Below are positions 35,576-46,300 of a DNA stretch of 64,000 nt, one piece after another (the first letter of the stretch is position 1; each line of letters begins with the position of its first letter). Below the pieces are notes generated by a model that worked only from the letters and a program-made list of their open reading frames with translations, made no database searches and had not been told where the DNA came from. This DNA comes from Allocatelliglobosispora scoriae. GTDB lineage: Bacteria > Actinomycetota > Actinomycetes > Mycobacteriales > Micromonosporaceae. The stretch lies in contig NZ_JACHMN010000002.1 of assembly GCF_014204945.1 (NCBI RefSeq), positions 868,001 to 932,000 on the forward strand, written 5' to 3'. A program made the translations under genes and the position numbers.

Positions 35576-37693
35576 TCACGCCCCACCGTCGCTGCGGTAG
35601 CGAAGGCTCGCCGTCGACAGGGCCGCCCTCAGCCGTCGCCGGAGACGGACTCCCCGGCTCAACCGGCGCAGTACCGCCCCTGCCGCCTGCCAGGCCTGAT
35701 CGCCGAGGCCGGGCGGCACCGGCTCGACCGACCAGCAGGCCCGGTCCAGGGCCGCCCGGAGCTTGTCCAACTCGGCGGAGGCCTCAGCATCCAGCAGCCC
35801 GTCCGGCCGACGGGAGAGGTCTCGCGGGGTCAGCCCGCGCACCTGCCCCACGCCGTGATCGGTGAAACCGTCGCGAACCTCGTGCCAGGCGCCCACGACC
35901 ATGGCGCGCGAATCACCGCTCCGCCGACGCCGGGCCCGCAGCCGCTTGCGGATCAGGGTGCTCAGTGGCCAGGCCAGGCCGCCGCCGAGCAGGACCCCGC
36001 CCAACGCCACGCCCAGGCAGGAGAAGCAGAACCTCGGCCCGTCCCCTGCCGAGCCCGTCGCCTCGGGGGAGGCCACCGGGGCTGGTGTCTCGACCGGCGG
36101 CAAGGCCGCGTCAAGCGACGGCTCGACCTCCGGCTCCGCTGGCTTGGTCGTCGGCTTGGCGCCAGTCTCGGGGGTGGGATCGAAGCCGACCCAGCCGACG
36201 CCGGCCACTCGCACCTGCGGCCAGGCCAGCGCGTCGGCGTTGCGGACCACATAGCCGCCGTCGCCCTCGGCCTGAGCCGGAGCACGGAAGCCGACCACGA
36301 GCCGGGTGGGCAGGCCCACCGCCCTGGCCAGCACCGCATACGCCGTGGCGAACTGCTCGCTGGTCCCTCGATGCGAGCGGGTCAGGAAGTGCTCTAGCTG
36401 CGCATATCCATGACCGGTCGGCAGATCCTTGCCGGTGGCGAGCTGGTTGTGCGTACGCAGGTAGGTCTGCAGGGCTCGGGCCGCCGCGACCCCGCGCAGC
36501 GGCCCGACGGCCTCCACGGCGATCTCCTGCAACGCGGGCGGAATACCGGGCGGCGTCAGCGCCTCCGGCCCGGTGATCACGCCGGTGGAGTCGGCGATCG
36601 AGGTGGGCGTGATCAACAGATCCCGCCATGCCACCTGATAGGTGGCCCCGCCGACACCGGACTCCGCGACCAGCGTGCCGGTGCTGGCACTGACCATCGG
36701 CTGGACTCCGGTCACCTCGACGACCACGCCGGGGGCCGGCAGCCAGGGTCCGTCCAGGCCGGTGATCCGCACCGAGGCGGTACGCCGACCCGCCGCGGCG
36801 CCGTCGACCGGCGCGCCGAGCCAGCGCAGCTCGCCGGACGTGCTCCACCGACTGCCGTCGAAGGCATCGAGCACGACCTGCGCCCACCGGTCCGTGGCCG
36901 CGTCGGCCCGATAGTCGAAGACCTCCTGATCTGGGCTCGTCAACCGGTCGCCGAGCTGGTCCAGCGGGTTGGCCGCGGTGGCAGGATGCCGGGCTGCCTG
37001 GTAGTCATCGCGCAGCGAGTAGGGGTCCGCAGACGCGAAAGCGGTACCGGCGACGACGGTGGCGGCGACGACGGCCGTCATGGTCATCAGCAGCGGGCGG
37101 GCGGGCGACCGCTGCGGTGCCACCGGCCCGGCAGGGCTTCGGCGCTCCGCCCGCAGGACCGTTACACCGGCCAGCAGGCAATAGGCGAGCCCTGCTGCGA
37201 TCGCCGCCAAGCCGAGCGCGGCTACGTAGACCTGGGCGAAGAGCATCACGGCGAGCCCCGGCAACTGCGCGGCGAGCGGCCGGTGGTGGCGTAGGAGTTC
37301 GGCCGCGACCAGGCTCGCCAGGAGCAGCACGAGACCGAGGAATAGGATCGCTGCCGGGTCGGGGCGCACCGGCCAGGTGAAATCCAGCACCCGCCGCCAG
37401 CCATCGACCAGCGCGTCTCGCAGCGCGGCTGACAGAGCCGATGGTGTGCGCTCGGTGCCGTGGCGCAGTGAGACCAGGGCGAGCAGGCCGCCCGTACCCA
37501 GCAGCCCGGCGACGAGAGGCCGCCACGCCGCCAGCGCACGGCGGGCGGAGACCAGCTCATCGGTGATCAGCACCGCACCGAGCACCACCCCGATCGGGAG
37601 CACGACAACCGCAATCGTGAAGACCGGGAAGAAGAGCGCACCACCGATCGCCACAGTCAGCAGCGTGGTGACGAGGGTCCATCGTTGTCTCAC
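35576..37693 (-). CDS. Multi-TM transglutaminase-like protein with substituted catalytic residues
   Basis: 705 residues from GTG 37693, which overlaps the upstream DUF58 stop (GTGA). Several membrane helices lie in the first ~220 residues, then an external domain, the transglutaminase-like core at about 385-510, a Pro-rich linker, a helix near 560, and a cytoplasmic DUF4129-like tail. In the core, the position of the catalytic Cys is Ser445 (RGTSEQFATAYAVLARAVGL), and the catalytic His of the usual DAHAW motif is Leu489 (NADALAWPQV). Only the Asp of FDPTPE (D505) remains. A conventional Cys-protease or cross-linking activity is therefore unlikely. The gene follows MoxR and DUF58, the typical neighbours of this family. 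Confidence 0.8.
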   Translation of the reverse strand: MRQRWTLVTTLLTVAIGGALFFPVFTIAVVVLPIGVVLGAVLITDELVSARRALAAWRPLVAGLLGTGGLLALVSLRHGTERTPSALSAALRDALVDGWRRVLDFTWPVRPDPAAILFLGLVLLLASLVAAELLRHHRPLAAQLPGLAVMLFAQVYVAALGLAAIAAGLAYCLLAGVTVLRAERRSPAGPVAPQRSPARPLLMTMTAVVAATVVAGTAFASADPYSLRDDYQAARHPATAANPLDQLGDRLTSPDQEVFDYRADAATDRWAQVVLDAFDGSRWSTSGELRWLGAPVDGAAAGRRTASVRITGLDGPWLPAPGVVVEVTGVQPMVSASTGTLVAESGVGGATYQVAWRDLLITPTSIADSTGVITGPEALTPPGIPPALQEIAVEAVGPLRGVAAARALQTYLRTHNQLATGKDLPTGHGYAQLEHFLTRSHRGTSEQFATAYAVLARAVGLPTRLVVGFRAPAQAEGDGGYVVRNADALAWPQVRVAGVGWVGFDPTPETGAKPTTKPAEPEVEPSLDAALPPVETPAPVASPEATGSAGDGPRFCFSCLGVALGGVLLGGGLAWPLSTLIRKRLRARRRRSGDSRAMVVGAWHEVRDGFTDHGVGQVRGLTPRDLSRRPDGLLDAEASAELDKLRAALDRACWSVEPVPPGLGDQAWQAAGAVLRRLSRGVRLRRRLRAALSTASLRYRSDGGA

Positions 37694-38808
37694 CGGCCCA
37701 CCAACGCATTCCATTGAGCCACGGCCGCGTCGGCGGAGGTGGCGGCGACATAGGGAACACCGGGTGCCTCACCGGACGACGCGAGATCGACCACGATAAC
37801 CAGATCGGCCCGGCGTTTGAGCGTGCTCAGCGTGGCCCGGTCGACGGCGGACTCACCGCCACTGACGAAGACCAGGCACGAGGCGCCGCCGGTCGGCACC
37901 GCTACGGCCGGAGCGTCCTGCTGGGCGACGAGACATAGCCGCTGCATGTCCCGGTCCAGGTGGTGCCGAGCACCGGCAGGGCCGCCGGGATCAGGCGCGG
38001 TCAGCGCAAGGGTGACCACGCAGTCGGCCCGAACGGCGGCCCGGTGCACGGACGCCGCCACCTCGACCGCCTCCTCGAAGGCGTCCGGTGACAGCGCCAG
38101 GGCCCGGTTGTCCAGCAGGATCGTGACGGACGGCCGCCACGGGTCGGTGAACTCGCGCACCATCAGCTGACCCGCCCGTGCAGTGCTCTTCCAGTGCAGG
38201 TTCTTCACCTCGTCGCCGAGGACGTACTCGCGCAGCGACCGGAAGTCGGACGAGCCCCGGAACAGCGTCTCCGCAGTGGCAGCCCCATGACCGGAGCCCC
38301 GACCACTCGGCACCCGCCGCACCGGGTGCAGCTTAGGCAGCACCCAGAGCTCCTCCACAGTCGCCATCACCGCCGAGCGCCGTGCCAGGCCCAACGGATC
38401 CTCCCGCCGGATCGTCAGCGGCCCGATCTCATACCGGCCACGGCGCTGCGTCGGCAGCGGGTAGGTCCGGAAGCGGGTGCCGCCCGGATCCAGTGCTACC
38501 AGCGCTACCGGCACGGCCAGCTGACCAGAGACCGCGTCATAGGCCGTGACCGCCGGGGTCCGCGTCCGGCCGGTGTTGCGGAACGTCACCCGGCCCAGCG
38601 CGCTCTCACCTCGTTCGACCTGGTCCGGGCCGACCTCCCTGCTCACCTGCCAGCGGGGTTGCCGCCCGACCAGCACCACTGCGGTGACGAGCGCGGCGGC
38701 CATACCGCTGCCCACCACGAGCAGCAGAGGGTAGCCGAGCGCCAACCCGACGGCGACGGCCGTCATGCAGGCGCACCCCAGCGCCACTCCACGTCCGGTG
38801 AGTCGCAC
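37690..38808 (-). CDS. DUF58 domain-containing membrane protein
   Basis: 372 residues from GTG 38808. Two N-terminal membrane helices (about 8-47) are followed by a beta-rich domain and the DUF58 core, recognised by SSDFRSLREYVLGDEVKNLH and WKSTARAGQLMVREF. A vWA-like fold follows (PSVTILLDNRALALSPDAFE). DUF58 proteins are partners of MoxR AAA ATPases, and the MoxR gene lies two bases upstream. The stop overlaps the transglutaminase-like gene. The three-gene order MoxR-DUF58-transglutaminase is conserved in actinobacteria. Its precise biochemical role is unknown. Confidence 0.85.
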   Translation of the reverse strand: MRLTGRGVALGCACMTAVAVGLALGYPLLLVVGSGMAAALVTAVVLVGRQPRWQVSREVGPDQVERGESALGRVTFRNTGRTRTPAVTAYDAVSGQLAVPVALVALDPGGTRFRTYPLPTQRRGRYEIGPLTIRREDPLGLARRSAVMATVEELWVLPKLHPVRRVPSGRGSGHGAATAETLFRGSSDFRSLREYVLGDEVKNLHWKSTARAGQLMVREFTDPWRPSVTILLDNRALALSPDAFEEAVEVAASVHRAAVRADCVVTLALTAPDPGGPAGARHHLDRDMQRLCLVAQQDAPAVAVPTGGASCLVFVSGGESAVDRATLSTLKRRADLVIVVDLASSGEAPGVPYVAATSADAAVAQWNALVGR

Positions 38809-38810
38809 GG

Positions 38811-39776
38811 TCAGACGAGGCTTCGCGTCGTCGGGGGCACCGGGGTCGCGCGGAGAGCCTCCTCGATAACCGACCGGGCGGTCACTCGGCTGAGTTCGGC
38901 GTTTGGGGTGAGAATGAGCCGGTGCTCCAGGACTGCGACCGCGACGTCCTTGACGTCGTCCGGGGTGACGGCGTCTCGCCCGTCGGTAGCCGCGAACGCT
39001 CGGGCGGCGCGCATCAGGCCGACGCTGCCACGCGGGCTCGCCCCCAGCGAGATGTGCTGATGGTCGCGAGTAGACCGGCAGAGCTCGACCGCGTATTCGC
39101 AGATCGCCGGGGCAACGTGCACCCGCCGCACCATCGCGATGACGGCGCGGAGCTGCTCGAGGTCGAGGACTGGGGCCAACTGCTCCGGGCCGTTGCCGGC
39201 CGCCTCGTCGAGCAGCACCTGTACCTCGGCACGCGCGTCCGGGTAGCCCATCGCTACCCGCATGAGGAACCTGTCCAGTTGCGCCTCGGGCAGCCGGTAG
39301 GTGCCGTCCATCTCCACCGGGTTCTGGGTCGCCAGCACCATGAACGGGCGCGGCACCGGCCGGGTCTCCCGGTCTACGGTGACCGTACGCTCCTCCATCA
39401 CCTCAAGCAGCGCGGCCTGGGTCTTCGGCGTACCCCGGTTGATCTCGTCAGCGAGCACGATGTTGGCGAAGATCGGACCCTCGTGGAAGGGAAAGGTCTG
39501 AGTCGCCTGATTGTAGACAGCCACGCCGGTGACGTCGCTGGGCAGCAGGTCGGGGGTGAACTGGATCCGCCCCCACGCGCCGGAGATGCTCTTCGCTATG
39601 CAGCGCGCCAGCCGAGTCTTGCCCAGGCCGGGCACGTCCTCGATGAGCAAGTGCCCCTCGGCGAACAGACACGCGACGGCGGTCCGGATCACCTCCGGCT
39701 TACCGTGGATGACGCGGCTGACGTTGCCGGCGATGCGCTGGTAGGCCTCGCCCGGATTGATGGAACCGTTCATCAT
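38811..39776 (-). CDS. MoxR-family AAA ATPase
   Basis: 321 residues from ATG 39776, chosen because AAGGAAAGG precedes it; the frame extends upstream without good character. It contains Walker A in EDVPGLGKTRLA, Walker B VLADEIN, ATQNPVEMDGTYRLPEAQLD (sensor region) and the C-terminal lid with SPRGSVGLMRAARAFA. MoxR ATPases act as chaperones for vWA/DUF58 partners in assembling or activating envelope complexes. It lies between the FN3 gene and DUF58 gene, close enough to be one operon. Confidence 0.9.
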   Translation of the reverse strand: MMNGSINPGEAYQRIAGNVSRVIHGKPEVIRTAVACLFAEGHLLIEDVPGLGKTRLARCIAKSISGAWGRIQFTPDLLPSDVTGVAVYNQATQTFPFHEGPIFANIVLADEINRGTPKTQAALLEVMEERTVTVDRETRPVPRPFMVLATQNPVEMDGTYRLPEAQLDRFLMRVAMGYPDARAEVQVLLDEAAGNGPEQLAPVLDLEQLRAVIAMVRRVHVAPAICEYAVELCRSTRDHQHISLGASPRGSVGLMRAARAFAATDGRDAVTPDDVKDVAVAVLEHRLILTPNAELSRVTARSVIEEALRATPVPPTTRSLV

Positions 39777-39802
39777 GAAGCCTTTCCTTCGAGAAACTGT
39801 CG

Positions 39803-42391
39803 CTACCAGCGATAGTGGTTGGACTCGTAGGGCCCGACGGTGACCCACACGTCGCTGCCGGTGTAGCCGAAGATGCAGAAGTCGGAACCGTTGACGATGT
39901 CGAAGTTGCCGTTGCCGTCCGTGGTCCGCTGAACCGTCCAGTACGGGCCGGAGTCTCCTGCCTTGCCGGAGACGCAGGTCACGTCGAAGCGGGTGTTAGC
40001 GGGCAGGTTGCGGGCGTTGACGTTGACGTTGGCGCAGGCAGCACCTGCGCAGCCCGTGACGTTGTGTCGCGCACCCCTGGAGACGGACACGCTCGGCGGC
40101 GGGGGCGGCGGGTTGTTGGTGCGGAAGCTCTGGAATCCGCTGATCGACCCGTACCCGTAGGCGTTGCCGACCTGGACCTGCACCTGGTAGTCGGTGGCGT
40201 ATTCGAGGCCGCCGATGGTGATGTCCTGGGTGCCGCAGCCGCCACGCCAGCGCTCCGCGCCGTTCATGATGACCTGGCAGGTCACGGGTCCGCTGTTGTG
40301 GTCGTTGACAGTGACGTGCATGGTGCCCTGGCGGTCGCCGTTGGCCCTGGCCGAGTCCAGAACCACCGACGGCGGGATGCCCGGTGCCGCGTTGGCAGAC
40401 GCATCGGCGCCGTTGACCTGGCCTCCGCCGGCGCGGCCACGGGTGACAGCGTGGACGGTGAAGGTGTGGCTCTGCCCGTTGGTGAGTCCGGCATAGCGAG
40501 CCGTGGTGCCGCTGATCGTCTGATCCGGCAGGCCGGAACCGCTGACCAGGTAGTGCACCAGGTCGCCGCCGCGCAGGTCCGGCTCGCCCCAAATTAGGTC
40601 GACCGTGGCGTCCGTGCCGGTGGCGCGCAGCCCGGGAGGTGCCGCCGCCGGGCCGTAGGGTGCTACTCCATTGCTCTGCCCTGACGATCGGCTGCTCAGA
40701 CCGAGCTCGTTCGTCGCGACCACCGAGAAGGTGTACGTGATGCCGAGCGTCAATCCATCCCCGGTGCCCATCGTGGCCGTGGTCCCGCCGGTCGTGTTGA
40801 ACGACGCCGAACCGCCGTCCGAGCCCCCTGCGGTCACCGTGTAGCCAATGATTGTGTGCCCCTCGCCGTTGGCGGCCGGCCAGTTCGCGGTGACGGTGCC
40901 GTCGCCATTGGCCGTCGCCGTCACCCGGGCGGGCGGTGAGGGCACCTCGGAGCTCGGTGTTACCGGTACCGAGGTCGCCGCCTGGCCGCGCCCGGCGCGG
41001 TTCACCGCCACGATCTGGAAGGTGTACGCCGTCCCGTTGGCCAACCCGTCGACGGTCTCCGTTCGACGGTTGCCACGGACAGACGCAGATCCGCCAGGCC
41101 AGGTGATCTGGTACTCGGTGATCGCGGCTCCGTTGGCGAGGGCCGACTGCCAGGACAGGACGACAGAGGCGTTACCGGGCCGGGCGGTGAGAGCGCGAGG
41201 CGCGCCAGGAGGGTTGGCGGGCTTCAGGTTCGGTGCCGGACTAGGCTTGAGGCTCGGTGATGGTGACGCCGACGCGGAGGGAGTCGAGCCGGCCATGTCA
41301 CCGCTGGCGTTCACCGAGGTGACCTTGCCATCGGTGTCCACCACGAGGGTGTGCTCACCTCGGGAGTCGTCCACATATACCCGGCCGTCACCGCCACGGG
41401 TGAGCCGCGCGCTATCCGCAGGGGCAGGGACCTTCACGGTGCTCTTCGATTCGCCGTTGCCTTGGAAAGTGAGAAGCTGCGATCGGGTCTTGTCGAGCAG
41501 GGCGACCGAACCGTCGGTGGCGACCGGTGGGGCGTACTGGCCGGCTTTGAGGGCGACCTCGACGGGCGAGGCGGGCGACTGGCTTGTGCCGCGCTCGACC
41601 CAGCTCGTGTCGGCGAGGATCAGTCTGCTGCCCGCCGAGTCCAGCACGGCGAGCCGACCGGCACCGTCGGTGGCGGCGACCTGCCCCCCGCCGCTTAGCG
41701 GTCGCATCACGGTGACCGGCTTGCCAATACCCTGCTCACCGATGACGGTGAGAGTGCCCTGCGTCGGGTCGATGAAGCCTGCCTGGCGGCCGACCGAGAC
41801 CAGGCTTCCTCTACTGGTGCCGCGATTCTTCTCGTCACATCGGAAGCTGCGGGCTGCGCGATCGAGCGAACAGAGCACGTCGGAGTCGGCGCGCTGCACC
41901 CAGATCACCCCGTCCCGGGTGGCGACGGCGCTGCGGACCGGGCTGCCGATCTGGATCGTCGTCGGCGGCACACCGAGTTGCACGAGCGTACCGAGCTGCT
42001 TATAGACGAGGAACGGGCCAGCCGGTGCCTCCAGCCCGAGCGGCTGCTCGCCCGTCGGCACCTGGACGGTCGTGGAGACGCGCAGATCGGACTTACCGAA
42101 AACGATGGCCTGGCCGTTGTCGACCATGTAGCCGTTGGCGTCACCCTGGACGATGAGGCCACCCTGCTCCACTCCGGAGATCCGGATCCGCGCATCGGCC
42201 TTCTTGGAGCCGCCGTGAATGTGGAAGATAGCCTTGTCGACCTCGTTGTAGACCCAATGTCCGGCCTGGCTGAAGTCGAGCCGCTCGGTGGGCGAGCCGT
42301 TGGCGAACAGCAGCGGCACCGCGACGAGTGCAGCGAGGCAGAGCGCCCATAGAGTTCTCGGGTTGCGTAGCTTCCTGAACAGTGTGCGCAT
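39803..42391 (-). CDS. Membrane-anchored fibronectin type III protein
   Basis: 862 residues; GGAGG lies five bases before ATG 42391. An N-terminal membrane helix (about 13-31) anchors a beta-propeller-like region to about residue 370, seen as recurring strand pairs such as GAGRLAVLDSAGSRLILADT and TDGSVALLDKTRSQLLTFQG. A Ser/Pro linker (STPSASASPSPSLKPSPAPN) follows, then three fibronectin type III domains at about 400-670 (APRALTARPGNASVVLSWQS, PPARVTATANGDGTVTANWP, PPGLRATGTDATVDLIWGEP) and a C-terminal Cys-containing domain. It is the first gene of the leftward FN3-MoxR-DUF58-transglutaminase operon. The linkage to eccC and a kinase indicates an envelope component of the secretion locus. 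Confidence 0.85.
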   Translation of the reverse strand: MRTLFRKLRNPRTLWALCLAALVAVPLLFANGSPTERLDFSQAGHWVYNEVDKAIFHIHGGSKKADARIRISGVEQGGLIVQGDANGYMVDNGQAIVFGKSDLRVSTTVQVPTGEQPLGLEAPAGPFLVYKQLGTLVQLGVPPTTIQIGSPVRSAVATRDGVIWVQRADSDVLCSLDRAARSFRCDEKNRGTSRGSLVSVGRQAGFIDPTQGTLTVIGEQGIGKPVTVMRPLSGGGQVAATDGAGRLAVLDSAGSRLILADTSWVERGTSQSPASPVEVALKAGQYAPPVATDGSVALLDKTRSQLLTFQGNGESKSTVKVPAPADSARLTRGGDGRVYVDDSRGEHTLVVDTDGKVTSVNASGDMAGSTPSASASPSPSLKPSPAPNLKPANPPGAPRALTARPGNASVVLSWQSALANGAAITEYQITWPGGSASVRGNRRTETVDGLANGTAYTFQIVAVNRAGRGQAATSVPVTPSSEVPSPPARVTATANGDGTVTANWPAANGEGHTIIGYTVTAGGSDGGSASFNTTGGTTATMGTGDGLTLGITYTFSVVATNELGLSSRSSGQSNGVAPYGPAAAPPGLRATGTDATVDLIWGEPDLRGGDLVHYLVSGSGLPDQTISGTTARYAGLTNGQSHTFTVHAVTRGRAGGGQVNGADASANAAPGIPPSVVLDSARANGDRQGTMHVTVNDHNSGPVTCQVIMNGAERWRGGCGTQDITIGGLEYATDYQVQVQVGNAYGYGSISGFQSFRTNNPPPPPPSVSVSRGARHNVTGCAGAACANVNVNARNLPANTRFDVTCVSGKAGDSGPYWTVQRTTDGNGNFDIVNGSDFCIFGYTGSDVWVTVGPYESNHYRW

Positions 42392-42737
42392 CGCGTCCTC
42401 CGGGCGGGCCCGAAATCGGGCGATGGAAGGAATGTGGTGGCGGCCCAGGCGAATACCGGGACAGGCCGAGCACGACCGTAATCACCGAGCGAGCATTGCC
42501 GCTACCCCCGGCGACTGGACGGTTACGCATACGACCTGTTCGGAATGGGCGGGGCGACGACCATCTACCAGACAGGTCGGACTGACGGGAGCCGATGAAT
42601 GATCAGCCGCCGGTTGGCAAAATGGTGGAGTGCCAGTGCGGCTGCTCCGGTCGTCCTCATCGCGGATCGGAGGTCCCTGATCGTGTCAGTGCACCTCGAC
42701 ACCGGCACGTCACGATTCACCCCATGACATCTGCACC
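42392..42737. other. Gene-free stretch upstream of FN3 operon
   Basis: It holds the leftward promoter of the FN3 operon. No other gene or clear operator was found, and no copy of the 13-bp palindrome seen near eccC. Confidence 0.5.
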
Positions 42738-43280
42738 ATGCGTCTTCACGGTGGCTACGCAATGTGGAACCTCAAGTCCTGGCAGGGGCTCAGCCTGCCG
42801 CAGACGATCCCGCAGAATTAGGGGTCGCGAGCCTATGCCGACTGGTGCAACGCGGTCGAGGGCGACACAACGTTCTACGCGACGCCCGCGCGGCACACCG
42901 CGGAGTCGTGGGCCCAGCAGGCCGACGACGACTTCCGGTTCGTGGTCAAACTGCCCAAGCCGATCACGCACGAGCGCCGCCTGGATGACATCAACAGCGA
43001 ACTTCGGTCGTTTCTCCAAGTCATGGAGCCGCTCGAACTCTGCGCACAGCTCTGGGTGCAACTGCCGGGATCGCCCTCGCCTGCCGACGTCGGCGCGCTG
43101 CCGGACTTCCTGGGTTCCGCGGTAGTGAACGCACGGTACGCCGCTGGGTGCCCAGCGGCGAGCATGACCAAGATGCGAGCCCCTGTCCTGATCCTCAACC
43201 CCGGTCCGGGCGCGCCGCGCCCGGACCGGTTCCCACCCTTACTGGACCTTGAACAGCGAGATGTGCCGGTGCGGTCATGA
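42738..43280 (+). pseudogene. DUF72-family gene with an in-frame stop
   Basis: The frame from ATG 42738 reads MRLHGGYAMWNLKSWQGLSL as expected for a DUF72 protein. It hits TAG at 42819-42821 and continues in the same frame: SRAYADWCNAVEGDTTFYAT, DFRFVVKLPKPITHERRLDD, ELCAQLWVQLPGSPSPADVG. After LPDFLGSA the similarity to the family is lost and the frame ends about 60 residues short of the usual ~240. So there is both a nonsense mutation and a damaged 3' end. DUF72 proteins are TIM-barrel-like and of uncertain function. Confidence 0.8.
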
Positions 43281-43362
43281 CACCGTCGAGCACGACAGTG
43301 CATGGGCTGCATCGCACCGGAACGATCGAAGACGGCGGGTCGGCGGATGTGAACCCGACGGA

Positions 43363-46300
43363 CTAAGGTTCTGACTCTGTCCCTGGAGATGGGTCGGTCG
43401 AGTCGAGCTGCGCTCGGGCGCTGTTCAGCCAGAATTCGCACATGAACAGCCGGCTGTCGGTATCGGGGTCGTCCGGCGCCTCGGCTCCAGTCGCGACTGC
43501 GGCCTCGGTCAGCGCCACCACGGCTTCTGCGGGCCGGCCCGAGAACAGCAGCGCCTCGCCCAGATGGTAGAGATCGTCAGCGTAATCCCGAGGTGACAGT
43601 ACTTCGCCGGTGATCCGGTGTAGCCGGACCAGCTCGGTGTAGAGCGGTACGGCGGGCGCCGGTTGGTCCGAGAGTGCGAAGGTCCCCGCAGCCAGGCGGA
43701 TCGCCAGCAGGACGTCAGCAGACGGCGGCCGGTCCGGCGACGGGCGCAGTTCGGCCGCCATCTGTGCGAGCTGGTCACCCAGGAACTCGGCGTCGACCAC
43801 GCTGCCGAAGTCCAGGCACTGGCGTAAAGCCAGAGCGATCGGGATGAGGGCAGACGGGTCGAGCCCATCGGGCCTGTGCGACGCCAACCGACGGAGGATC
43901 TCGGTTGCCTCGTAGAAGGCGGGAACCGACCGCGGCGCCTCCTCCTCATCGGTGCGCCAACGTCGCCAGCGCCGATGGCCGTCCTCGTCGAGGGCCGCCA
44001 GGCTCAGCTCGGCCAGGCCGTCGAGGAGCAACATCTGGGCCAACGACAGTTCTGTGGCCGCCGGATCGAGCGGCACGCGGGAGCGCAGGAGGGCCACGGC
44101 CTCCCGGGTGAGGCGCCGGGTATCGGCGTACCGGTTCAGGGCGGCACTCACGTTCGCCGCAGTACAGATACTTCGTACCAAGTCCGCCTGGTCGCCGTCC
44201 GGGTCGATCGCGACGGCGCGGCGGTGGATCGCCACGGCCCGCAACGCGAGATCCAGCGCCTCTCCGTTGTCGTCGAGCAGGCCGGCGATCCGGCTGCGTT
44301 CCCCGATTATCGAAGCCAGCTGGTGCACCTCGTCGACAGCTCTATAGTCCATGTACTCCTGGAGGATCGCCTCGGACTCGGCCAAAACCGAGCCGGCCTC
44401 GACCAGTAGGCCGGCATTCTGAAGCAACTGCGCATACAACGACTGCAGGTTCACCAGGGTCGGCCGGGCCGCCACCGGCTCAGCAGCCGCCCAGAGACGG
44501 CACTGCTCGATGAGGGCCTCGGCTTCTGCCAACGCGGTCGGCTGATCATCCAATGCCGCTGTCAGCGCAGCCAGGCCGGCGAGGACGGCGACTTTCACCG
44601 CAGTCATATCGGCATCGCCGTCCTCGTGGAGAAGGCGGGCATACCGCGCCGACTCGGTCAGGGCGGACTCGTAGCCGGGCGTACCGGAGGCGCGGTCGAC
44701 CAAATTCATTGCCTCGTGGAAGAGATCACGCGCAAGCGGCTCGGTCGACCCCTCCGACAAGTTCTTCAGCCAGCCCAGCCGTTCGACGGCCACGGCGTGG
44801 GCCTCTTCGGCTCGGCCGAGGCCGGCGGCGAGCTGCCGATATGAGTCCAACATGGACATCAGGTCCTTCACCTGCTGCCGCCACTCGGGACCGACCCGCA
44901 GCGGATCGTCGGCAACGATCTGCCGACCGAGGACGACCGCCTCCCGAAGCGCAGGCAGCGCCTCTCGCTCCTGGCCGGATCCCGCCAGCAGGTGGGCGTG
45001 CAAGGAGAGCGCGGATGCCAGCATCGGTACGACCACCGGCAGGTGCGAGCTCACCCTGCGCAGCAGAAATACCGCCTCGGTGACGAGCACGTTCGCCTCA
45101 TCGAGTCCACCTGCGTCCGCCCGCTGCCGAGCGAACTCGGTCAGGGCCACGGCGAGCGCGTACTCGAAGTCGATCCGGTTGCCCACCGCCAATGAGCGGA
45201 ATACCTCGATGCCACGTTCCAGCAGTGTGGCAGCGTCATCGACGTGTCCGTCGGACCACAGCGCCTCGGCCCCGTCCAGGAGTGCGTTGCTGAGCAAGAT
45301 CGCGGCATGCTCTCCATCGCCGACCGCCAGTACCTGAGCGAGCGCGTCCCGCACGCCGTTCAGCGCGGCGGCAGTGGGCTCCCGGCGCGCGAGCAAGTCC
45401 CATGCCTCACGGAAACAGCCCGCCAGAGCGGCCACACCTGCGGCATCGGCCGCAGCCCGCTGTCCGGCGGCCGGTACTGGCGCCTCCTGATCGAGGGCCG
45501 ACGATGCTCGGTCGCCCCGCGCATCCTCATCCTCGAATGCCTGGATCGCGTCGGTCATGGACTCCCGGATGCCCGTAATGTAACCAGGCTCGTCGTCCAG
45601 CGTGGTCCCCTCAAGGACGGAGATCACGCGGCGTGCGTGGATGATCGCCGCCGGCACGTTGCCCGACCCTGTCAGCGCCGCGGATAGGCGGGTGAGCGCG
45701 ACGACCAGTAGGTACCGGTCATCGAGCCGGTCCGGCTGTCCGAAGGCATCGCAGAGCGCGACCGCTTCCTGGGCGACTGGGATTGCGTCGAGGAACTGCG
45801 CGGCGTCGCCGTACAGCTCCGCGAGCCGCATCAGCGACCGGACGAGCGGGTCGGTGAAGGCCTCCGGGTCCCGGCCGAACGCGGCGCGGCCGACACCGAC
45901 TGCCTCCCGCAGCAGATCGAGAGCGCCCGGCAGACGATCGGTGGCGCTCAGGCGATCGCTCATATCCAGCAGGACGTGGATGAAGGCCAGTTCGCCGTGG
46001 ACGGGCACGGTCGAGGCCAGCAGCCGGCTCCGTACGACGATCTCGTCCATGAGGGCGTCGAGCTGGTCGCCGGGTGCGTCGGTGCTCTGCAGCGCCACGT
46101 ATAGATGCGCAAGACTGTGGCTGAGGAGCGCGCCGAAGTATTCGGGATCGTTTTCGGCAAGCGCGCGGTGCAGGACAATGGCTTCGGCCGCGACGGCGGC
46201 GTAGCGCACGAACTGACCCGTGGCGGCGTAGAGATCGGCCAACAGCATCAGGCAGTCGGCCATTGGGACCCGCACGTCGGCGCCCAAGTCCTCGGCCAGA

